The notes under the pieces were generated by a model. That model worked only from the letters and a program-made list of their open reading frames with translations, searched no databases and had not been told where the DNA came from. From the NCBI GenBank assembly GCA_017161665.1, contig JADFCT010000202.1:1-7128 (forward strand): a stretch of 7,128 nt of DNA. The letters are read 5' to 3'. Of this stretch, positions 1-7,128 are shown piece after piece (within the stretch, counting starts at the first letter, position 1; the number at the start of each line of letters is the position of its first letter). This stretch comes from Candidatus Sumerlaeota bacterium (GTDB lineage: Bacteria > Sumerlaeota > Sumerlaeia > JADFCT01). The translations under genes and the position numbers were made by a program.

Positions 1-1435
1 GGCGGGCCAGGTCATCGCCCTCGATGGCCTGCGCTTCAATCAATTGGAGCGCCTTTTGGGCATTGGAACGGGCCTGCGACAGGGCTTCGAGTTTCAGGCA
101 GTGGCGCGCGATCTGGAGTGGAAAGCGGGCATCATTCGCAAAGGTGGACTGATGCTGCTCCAGGAGGGCCAACCCCTCCGTATGGCGATTGTCGTCAGCC
201 AGAATTTGGCTATAGCGAATGAGGTCATCCGCTTCTGGTTTCAGCGTTTTCTTGATCAGCGGTTCCAGATGCTTTGCTTCCATCATGGGCCGTTTGGCTT
301 CACCGTAGATTTCCACCAGCCGTCGGCGAGCCGACCAGTCGTTCGGTTCCCCTTCCACAAGATATTCCAGCCATTCCGCCTCTTCGGGAGTGCGCCGTCG
401 TGTGGCCGCCTGCTCGGCCAGGGTGCGATAGAGAGATATTTCGCCGGGGAATTCTTCCAACAACTCGCGATAACAGGACAGCGTTTCATCATATCGGAGG
501 TCTTCAACCAACGGTTCAATGGCCTTTAGAGCCCCCTCCAGATTGCCCAGTTTTCGATGGACCTGCGCAGTGATTTTCCATGTCTCCTCTGAACAGGCGG
601 TTGCCGGCAGAGCCTCCAGAAAGTCCCGCGCCGCTTCGAAGTTTTCGATCTTCAGCAACAGGTCGAGATGCGTCAGCAGCAATGTTCGATCGTCGGGTTT
701 TTCTTTGCGCAGCGGCTGGAGACGATCCAGGGCCTGTTCCCAGTTCTCTTCGGCCATGGATAACTCAAAGAGCGCGCGGGCAATGCGCCCTTCGCGCATC
801 CCGCTCTCAAAAAGTGGTTCCAACAGGGCTTTGGCGGGTTCCAGCTGGCCACGGGATAAAAGGATCAAACCATAATCCCGTCGGATTCGTAGATTCCGGG
901 GATACATGTACAAGCCCCACCGGAGCAGGAAGGCGGTCAGGCCGCCCATGGATTGCTTCATCAAGGCGCCACCCAGGGCGCCGATTCCAAACCCCAACAT
1001 CTGTTCGGCGCCGATCAGGAAAACAGGCAGAATCACAGCGGCGCTGATGGAGGACGTCCATGCGAGGAAATCGCCCGTATAAGCCACGAAAATGGTGACC
1101 GGATAAGCGACGAGGGGCAGGAAGGTCATAAACAGGCGAACCCAGGGACGCCGAGAGCGAAAAATATCGTAACTCAGGAAATAGGTAACGATGACCAGCA
1201 GGACCATTCCGACTCCGATAGCCGTAAAGAGCGCCATTTGCTGGTCGAATTCCCATTTGTCCCATCGATCGGGCAGCAAGGGCAGCCATTCCAGCCATTC
1301 AGCCGTTAAAACGACGCCAGCGGCAAAAACGCAGGCAAGGGTCGTATAGAGTCCGGCGCCCAGACACATGAGGGAAAAGAAACGATTGCGTCGTTGGGAC
1401 AGCATGGAATGTTGATTTGTAGCGGATTCTTTCAC
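1..1435 (-). CDS. Four-helix membrane protein with C-terminal TPR-like repeats (3' partial)
   Basis: I do not recognise this as a named family. The minus-strand frame is open from 1435 to the left edge, giving 478 residues with no stop, so the C-terminus lies outside the window. Hydrophobic segments lie at about residues 19-43, 67-92, 98-119 and 128-157. Basic clusters before helix 1 (QRRNR), between helices 2 and 3 (RSRRPWVR) and after helix 4 (RNLRIRR) predict, by the positive-inside rule, that both ends are cytoplasmic. From about residue 184 onward the chain is a series of roughly 33-residue amphipathic helix pairs with TPR-like spacing (for example LSRGQLEPAKALLEPLF, HRKLGNLEGALKAIEPLV, ARSNAQKALQLIEA). 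The likely role is a membrane-anchored scaffold or assembly protein; no catalytic motif is visible. I chose the GTG at 1435 because GAGGTGG lies 5 nt upstream; an in-frame ATG at 1405 has no such site. It lies 110 nt after the sulfatase and could be co-transcribed with it. Confidence is high for the gene and low for its function. Confidence 0.85.
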   Translation of the reverse strand, partial: MKESATNQHSMLSQRRNRFFSLMCLGAGLYTTLACVFAAGVVLTAEWLEWLPLLPDRWDKWEFDQQMALFTAIGVGMVLLVIVTYFLSYDIFRSRRPWVRLFMTFLPLVAYPVTIFVAYTGDFLAWTSSISAAVILPVFLIGAEQMLGFGIGALGGALMKQSMGGLTAFLLRWGLYMYPRNLRIRRDYGLILLSRGQLEPAKALLEPLFESGMREGRIARALFELSMAEENWEQALDRLQPLRKEKPDDRTLLLTHLDLLLKIENFEAARDFLEALPATACSEETWKITAQVHRKLGNLEGALKAIEPLVEDLRYDETLSCYRELLEEFPGEISLYRTLAEQAATRRRTPEEAEWLEYLVEGEPNDWSARRRLVEIYGEAKRPMMEAKHLEPLIKKTLKPEADDLIRYSQILADDNRHTEGLALLEQHQSTFANDARFPLQIARHCLKLEALSQARSNAQKALQLIEAQAIEGDDLAR

Positions 1436-1440
1436 CGCGC

Positions 1441-1447
1441 CCACCTC
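1441..1447 (-). promoter_or_regulatory. Ribosome binding site for the membrane-TPR gene
   Basis: Minus-strand GAGGTGG lies 5 nt before the GTG at 1435. It is the only good Shine-Dalgarno match near the gene's 5' end. It decides the start in favour of GTG over the ATG ten codons downstream, which is preceded by ACAAATCAACATTCC and lacks a purine-rich match. Confidence 0.6.
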
Positions 1448-1485
1448 AGCCTGTAGAAGATGCGCCCATCCTACCGAAACCGAAA

Positions 1486-1513
1486 CCGGGACGGAAGCCC
1501 GGAATGCGCATTC
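1486..1513 (-). other. Overlapping small inverted repeats in the sulfatase-TPR gap
   Basis: Two elements touch here. CCGGG (1486-1490) pairs with CCCGG (1498-1502) around a 7-nt loop, and GAATGCGCATTC (1502-1513) is a perfect 12-bp palindrome. On the minus-strand transcript the GC hairpin is followed by TTTCGGTTTCGG rather than a run of T, so it is a poor intrinsic terminator. It could be an mRNA-processing or stability element, a protein-binding site, or chance. Confidence 0.3.
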
Positions 1514-1545
1514 GCCCGCTTTTTTAGGGTTGGCAAGTCCGGCTT

Positions 1546-2973
1546 TCAGGCATCGGGCGCAGTGGGCCGATAATTGGGATTCAACGTCGTCGGAACAGGC
1601 GCCTGGGTGTCGCGCCGCCACTGTTTCATCGTTTCATGCAGTTCAAGGACTTTGTCTTTTCGCGTCGAGGCCAGATTGTTTGTTTCGCTCAAATCGTCTT
1701 TCAGGTTATAAAGTTCCAGACGCCCGTCCTCGAAAAATTCAATCAGTTTCCAGTCCCCTTTGCGCACCGCCCCCGTCGGAGTCGTCCGCCAGAGTCCTTG
1801 ATGGGAGGTGTACGGTTCCAGGTAGGCGGGAAAATGCCAGAAAATGGCATCGCGTTTTAGCGATCGTTCCCCGTGAAATAATGGGATCAGGCTTTCGCCG
1901 TCCAGTGTTTGATTCGCCGGCGGCGGTGTGCCGGTGGCCTCAAGCAGAGTAGGGTAGAAGTCCGTTCCAATTACAGGTACGGAACATCTGACGCCGGGCT
2001 GTGTGCGTCCGGGCCAGCGGACGATCAATGGCTCGCGGATGCCCCCTTCATACAACATGCCTTTGGAGCCGCGCAACGGGGCATTCGAGGTGATGGCCCC
2101 ATGTCCGCCGTTGTCGGAGAAGAAAACGACGAGGGTTCGTTCGGCGAGTTTCATTTCGTCCAGAATTTGCATCACCCGTCCGACGCTTCGGTCCACGCTT
2201 TCGATCATGGCCGCATACTCAGGATTCTTTTGGTCGCCGTCGGGCGTCTTGCGTTGATATTTCGCGGTCAATGCTTCGGGCGCCTGGATCGGCGTATGCA
2301 CAGCGTAGTGGTTGAAGTAGAGGAAAAAAGGTTGGTCCTGGTTTCGACGAATAAAGCCGAGGGCCTCGTCCGTCAATCGGTCGGTTAAGTACTCGCCTTT
2401 GGGACCATCCGCGAGATTTGGATTCTTATAGGGGGAGAAATAGGAGCGGGGGTGACCGGCGCGATTGCCGCCGGCGTTGACGTCGAATCCTTGGCCCTCG
2501 GGACGGGTGTGCTCGCTTGAGCCCAGGTGCCATTTGCCGACAAATCCCGTCGTATAGCCACCCCGCTGGAGGCTTTCGGCCAGGGTCTCGATGCTCGGAT
2601 CCAGAACCGTTTTGTTGGGTGTGGGGATAAGTTGGCGATTCTTCGATTGGCCGCGTTCGGAGGTTCCCACCGTATAGATACCGTGTCGAGGGGGATACTG
2701 TCCGGACATCAGGCAGGCTCGGGAAGGCGCGCAATTGGGCGCATTGGCATAGGCGTCCGTGAAAACCATGCCCTGCGCGGCCAGCCGGTCAATGTTCGGT
2801 GTTTCATAATATTGGCTGCCCATAAAACGGAGATCCCGCCAGCCCAGATCATCAATCAGGAAAAACACGATGTTGGGCTTTGAAGTGTTCGCCGAAACCG
2901 GATCACCTCCTCCGGAGGAAAAGGCGGCAGCGGTGGCTCCGATGGCTTTTATGAAATGGCGTCGATTCATCAT
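1546..2973 (-). CDS. Tat-exported type I (formylglycine-dependent) sulfatase
   Basis: A 475-residue arylsulfatase-A-like enzyme expected to hydrolyse sulfate esters, probably on a carbohydrate. The N-terminus NRRHFIKA fits the twin-arginine motif and is followed by an Ala/Gly-rich stretch, so export already folded is likely. The alkaline-phosphatase-superfamily core begins at about residue 33 (PNIVFFLIDDLGW, metal ligands Asp41/Asp42). The sulfatase signature CAPSRACLMSG puts the formylglycine precursor at Cys81, with Arg85 beside it. Other active-site candidates are Lys147 and His149 (GKWHLG), His226 (VHTPIQ), Asp287/Asn288 (SDNGG) and Lys304 (RGSKGMLYEGG). The C-terminal part (GDWKLIEFFEDGRLELYNL, then a Pro/Asn-rich end) looks like the usual sulfatase C-terminal subdomain. 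Length is normal and nothing is missing. ATGATG offers starts at 2973 and 2970; AAAGGGA upstream suits either. The frame extends upstream to 3129, but that part is not sulfatase-like. No maturase (FGE or anSME) is visible. The exact substrate cannot be read from the sequence. Confidence 0.95.
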   Translation of the reverse strand: MMNRRHFIKAIGATAAAFSSGGGDPVSANTSKPNIVFFLIDDLGWRDLRFMGSQYYETPNIDRLAAQGMVFTDAYANAPNCAPSRACLMSGQYPPRHGIYTVGTSERGQSKNRQLIPTPNKTVLDPSIETLAESLQRGGYTTGFVGKWHLGSSEHTRPEGQGFDVNAGGNRAGHPRSYFSPYKNPNLADGPKGEYLTDRLTDEALGFIRRNQDQPFFLYFNHYAVHTPIQAPEALTAKYQRKTPDGDQKNPEYAAMIESVDRSVGRVMQILDEMKLAERTLVVFFSDNGGHGAITSNAPLRGSKGMLYEGGIREPLIVRWPGRTQPGVRCSVPVIGTDFYPTLLEATGTPPPANQTLDGESLIPLFHGERSLKRDAIFWHFPAYLEPYTSHQGLWRTTPTGAVRKGDWKLIEFFEDGRLELYNLKDDLSETNNLASTRKDKVLELHETMKQWRRDTQAPVPTTLNPNYRPTAPDA

Positions 2974-2977
2974 AGAT

Positions 2978-2984
2978 TCCCTTT
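2978..2984 (-). promoter_or_regulatory. Ribosome binding site for the sulfatase
   Basis: Minus-strand AAAGGGA lies 4 nt before the ATG at 2973 and 7 nt before the second ATG at 2970. It sets the start at the ATGATG pair that opens the twin-arginine signal and rules out the longer reading from 3129. The spacing slightly favours the second ATG, which would shorten the protein by one Met. Confidence 0.6.
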
Positions 2985-3149
2985 CGAATGTTTCATACCC
3001 ATCAGATCCAAAGCACCCCAGGTCCTCGCCCCCTCCAAGCCCCGGGGCCGTGAACGAACACGAGGCGCTGGCGCCGGGGAGATGTAACGGTCGAGACCTT
3101 CTGTCTGCAGCTCGCAACAGCATGTGCACTCACCAAGGCTTTGACAATC

Positions 3150-3178
3150 AATATCCCATGGCATGGGGAGGAGGGCAA
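3150..3178 (-). promoter_or_regulatory. Candidate promoter for the sulfatase
   Basis: On the minus strand TTGCCC (3173-3178) and GATATT (3150-3155) each match the sigma-70 boxes at 4 of 6 positions, with a 17-nt spacer. The site is just downstream of the terminator at 3224-3265, where a new promoter is needed, and would give a leader of about 170 nt. The match is weak and the host's promoter consensus is unknown. Confidence 0.2.
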
Positions 3179-3223
3179 GGGATTTCATTAATCGGGCTTT
3201 GAAATTTGGCTCAAGACGATTCA

Positions 3224-3265
3224 CAAAAAGAAGCGACAGGAGGGGGCGCCATCCCCTTCCTGTCG
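3224..3265 (-). terminator. Intrinsic terminator after the H1-like gene
   Basis: CGACAGGA (3234-3241) pairs with TCCTGTCG (3258-3265). One mismatch (3242/3257) follows, then four more G-C pairs (3243-3246 with 3253-3256) around a 6-nt loop. On the minus strand the stem is followed by CTTCTTTTTG, a T-rich tail. There is no T tract on the plus-strand side, so it acts for minus-strand transcription. It lies about 150 nt past the H1-like stop and separates that transcript from the sulfatase. Confidence 0.8.
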
Positions 3266-3417
3266 AATGAGACATTACACCAATCAACACGGTCAAATGA
3301 AATTAAACCCCGCCTATGAGCTAACCACCACTAACCGGCTGGAACCTCGGTCCGCCGTGGTTGTCCCACTGCTGATCCTCTTTGGGTATCATGGACGCCA
3401 AAAGAGTGGCTGGATTT

Positions 3418-3720
3418 TTATTTTTTGGCGGCCTTCTTCGGAGCCTTTTTGGCCGTTTTCTTGACAGCCTTCGGGGCGGTTTTCTTGGCAGCCTTCGGGG
3501 CGGTTTTCTTGACAGCCTTTGTCGCCTTCTTGGGGGCAGCCTTCTTCACGGCTTTCTTGGCCACCTTTTTCACCGATTTCTTGACGGCCTTCTTCGCGGC
3601 TTTGGGGGCCGACTTCTTGGCGGCCTTCTTGGGCGCGGCTTTCTGGACGGCCTTCTTGGGCGCCTTCTTCACGGCCTTCTTTGTCGCCTTCTGGGCGACC
3701 TTCTTCGCAGCTGCTGCCAT
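3418..3720 (-). CDS. Histone H1-like lysine/alanine-repeat DNA-binding protein
   Basis: The protein has 100 residues made almost only of Lys (42 by my count), Ala (32), Val, Pro, Thr and Ser, with no acidic and no aromatic residue. It is built from degenerate units such as KKAVKKAPKKA and KKTAPKAAKK, the composition of the eukaryotic linker-histone tail and of bacterial H1-like proteins (Chlamydia Hc2, Bordetella BpH1). Such proteins bind DNA non-specifically through charge and help compact the nucleoid; that is family knowledge, and the role here is inferred. There is no globular domain, signal peptide or membrane segment. The start is the ATG at 3720, with AAAGGGG 8 nt upstream; an out-of-frame ATG lies 7 nt further upstream. 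It stands alone, bounded by terminators on both sides, with its own AT-rich upstream region. The coding DNA contains a 23-bp direct repeat, so length may vary between strains. A random low-complexity frame is unlikely given the ribosome binding site and clean start. Confidence 0.88.
   Translation of the reverse strand: MAAAAKKVAQKATKKAVKKAPKKAVQKAAPKKAAKKSAPKAAKKAVKKSVKKVAKKAVKKAAPKKATKAVKKTAPKAAKKTAPKAVKKTAKKAPKKAAKK
3465..3511 (-). repeat. Tandem direct repeat inside the H1-like gene
   Basis: A 23-bp segment at 3465-3487 recurs without change at 3489-3511, a period of 24 nt or eight codons. It encodes consecutive KTAPKA(A/V)K units near the C-terminus. Identity at the DNA level, including third positions, points to recent duplication or slippage rather than selection on protein sequence alone. 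Confidence 0.85.
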
Positions 3721-3728
3721 GACTCATA

Positions 3729-3735
3729 CCCCTTT
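3729..3735 (-). promoter_or_regulatory. Ribosome binding site for the H1-like gene
   Basis: Minus-strand AAAGGGG lies 8 nt before the ATG at 3720, a strong site with good spacing. It lies 5 nt downstream of the leader hairpin at 3741-3780. Confidence 0.65.
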
Positions 3736-3740
3736 GAAAA

Positions 3741-3780
3741 GGAAATTGAACTGATAAAATGCGTGACCGCATCAGTTTCC
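3741..3780 (-). promoter_or_regulatory. Leader hairpin next to the H1-like ribosome binding site
   Basis: The arms AACTGAT (3749-3755) and ATCAGTT (3771-3777) pair perfectly over 7 bp. Inside, GCG (3761-3763) pairs with CGC (3768-3770) around a 4-nt loop, leaving a 5-nt bulge at 3756-3760. Outside, GGA (3741-3743) can pair with TCC (3778-3780). On the minus transcript the hairpin is followed by TTTTC and then the Shine-Dalgarno site, so it could tune translation or act as a weak attenuator. No known riboswitch or leader family was recognised. Confidence 0.4.
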
Positions 3781-3872
3781 AAAAGTGGAGGCTCGAAACG
3801 CAGCCCGATGGGACTCGTGGGGCCGCAGGGGACATTCCGATGAGTTTTAGATTGAGAGTGTCTCATATCAGG

Positions 3873-3882
3873 GTGACGTCAC
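3873..3882. promoter_or_regulatory. 10-bp palindrome upstream of the H1-like gene
   Basis: GTGACGTCAC is perfectly symmetrical and lies between the candidate promoter and the start codon. It may be an operator half-site pair, but no regulator is linked to it here and a single 10-bp palindrome can occur by chance. Confidence 0.2.
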
Positions 3883-3930
3883 AGAGGATGAAGGTGTGTA
3901 TGAATGCTTGGGAAATATCAAGCGCGCTAT

Positions 3931-3970
3931 AGTATAACGATTTGTATATGCATAATTTTTTTTTGGTCAA
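3931..3970 (-). promoter_or_regulatory. AT-rich promoter candidate for the H1-like gene
   Basis: On the minus strand TTGACC (3965-3970, 5 of 6 to the -35 box) is followed after 16 nt by TATACA (3943-3948, 4 of 6 to the -10 box). A run of nine A sits in the spacer, and a second -10-like TATACT lies at 3931-3936. The AT-rich island stands out against GC-rich surroundings and lies downstream of the lacZ terminator, where a new promoter is expected. It implies a leader of roughly 210 nt. Confidence 0.4.
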
Positions 3971-4032
3971 GCTTAAAGAGCGCTGAAGTGGAAAACTTTT
4001 TTCATTCACCAATACGCGGTCGTGACGGGGTG

Positions 4033-4075
4033 AAATAAAAACGCGGGGAAGGAGGGTGAGCCTCATTCCCCGCGT
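4033..4075 (-). terminator. Intrinsic terminator of the beta-galactosidase gene
   Basis: ACGCGGGGAA (4041-4050) pairs perfectly with TTCCCCGCGT (4066-4075) over 10 bp. After one mismatch, GAGG (4052-4055) pairs with CCTC (4061-4064) around a 5-nt loop. On the minus strand the stem runs into TTTTTATTT. The stem starts 29 nt past the lacZ-type stop codon. This is a textbook Rho-independent terminator, and it isolates the beta-galactosidase transcript from the H1-like gene. Confidence 0.92.
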
Positions 4076-4104
4076 GTCGCAAGGTCCCGATGGATGCCGA
4101 CGGA

Positions 4105-7128
<3,024 letters not shown>

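Larger units (their letters stand above)
2974..3417 (-). other. Intergenic region between the H1-like gene and the sulfatase
   Basis: This stretch of 444 nt holds no gene I can support. In minus-strand order it contains about 150 nt of 3' sequence after the H1-like stop, a strong terminator hairpin at 3224-3265, a weak promoter candidate at 3150-3178, and a GC-rich sulfatase leader with the palindrome GCCCCGGGGC at 3039-3048. Open frames crossing it on either strand have no recognisable protein features. Confidence 0.6.
3721..4104 (-). other. Intergenic region between the beta-galactosidase and the H1-like gene
   Basis: This stretch of 384 nt has no supported gene. In minus-strand order it holds the beta-galactosidase terminator (4033-4075), the AT-rich promoter candidate (3931-3970), the palindromes AGCGCGCT (3921-3928) and GTGACGTCAC (3873-3882), the leader hairpin (3741-3780) and the ribosome binding site (3729-3735). 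Short open frames of 65-67 codons on the minus strand here lack protein-like composition. Confidence 0.6.

Noticed and set aside
807..1298. A 163-codon minus-strand frame within the membrane-TPR gene
   Set aside because: It is out of frame with the longer 478-codon reading, whose membrane helices and TPR-like repeats continue unbroken to the window edge.
2974..3129. A 52-residue N-terminal extension of the sulfatase frame
   Set aside because: The extension has no signal-peptide or sulfatase features, while the ATG pair at 2973/2970 has a ribosome binding site and begins a twin-arginine signal directly.
3141..3146. TTGACA on the plus strand, a perfect -35 box
   Set aside because: No acceptable -10 box follows at 15-19 nt and no plus-strand gene lies downstream.
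3425..3754. A plus-strand frame encoding a very hydrophobic Phe/Ala/Leu-rich protein that looks like a membrane protein
   Set aside because: It is the mirror image of repeated Lys (AAG/AAA) and Ala (GCC) codons of the H1-like gene read on the other strand. The minus-strand frame has the ribosome binding site and the known protein composition.
3389..3835. A minus-strand frame rich in Glu/Gly/Arg overlapping the H1-like gene
   Set aside because: It is a frame-shifted reading of the same repeats. Its ATG nearest the ribosome binding site is only 1 nt away from it, against 8 nt for the H1-like start, and its composition matches no family.

Overview
The window comes from a bacterium with moderately GC-rich DNA (impression by eye, not counted). 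Every gene I can support is read from the minus strand. A Tat-exported formylglycine sulfatase, a large LacZ-type GH2 beta-galactosidase and a lysine/alanine-repeat histone H1-like protein together suggest a polysaccharide-degrading member of Planctomycetota, Verrucomicrobiota, Lentisphaerota, Hydrogenedentota or a similar group. That placement is inference; there is no marker gene here.

Layout in transcription order (high to low coordinate): (1) 7128-4105, a LacZ-type beta-galactosidase cut at its N-terminus by the window edge, with its catalytic residues intact and a strong intrinsic terminator just after its stop; (2) 4104-3721, an AT-rich promoter-like island and a long leader with a hairpin next to the ribosome binding site; (3) 3720-3418, a 100-residue H1-like protein; (4) 3417-2974, a 3' region ending in a second intrinsic terminator, then a probable sulfatase promoter and leader; (5) 2973-1546, a 475-residue type I sulfatase with an N-terminal Tat motif; (6) 1545-1436, a short spacer with small inverted repeats; (7) 1435-1, an unrecognised protein with four membrane helices followed by TPR-like helical repeats, running off the left edge.

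How the genes work together: the sulfatase and beta-galactosidase could act in sequence on a sulfated galactose-containing glycan (desulfation, then removal of terminal beta-galactose). However, two terminators and the H1-like gene lie between them, so they are neighbours rather than one operon. The H1-like gene looks like an independent unit with its own promoter, leader and terminator. The sulfatase and the membrane TPR protein may share a transcript, since no convincing terminator lies in the 110-nt gap. No RNA genes, mobile elements, CRISPR arrays or defence genes were seen. The genes themselves are mostly familiar; the least explained items are the membrane-TPR protein and the regulatory region of the H1-like gene.
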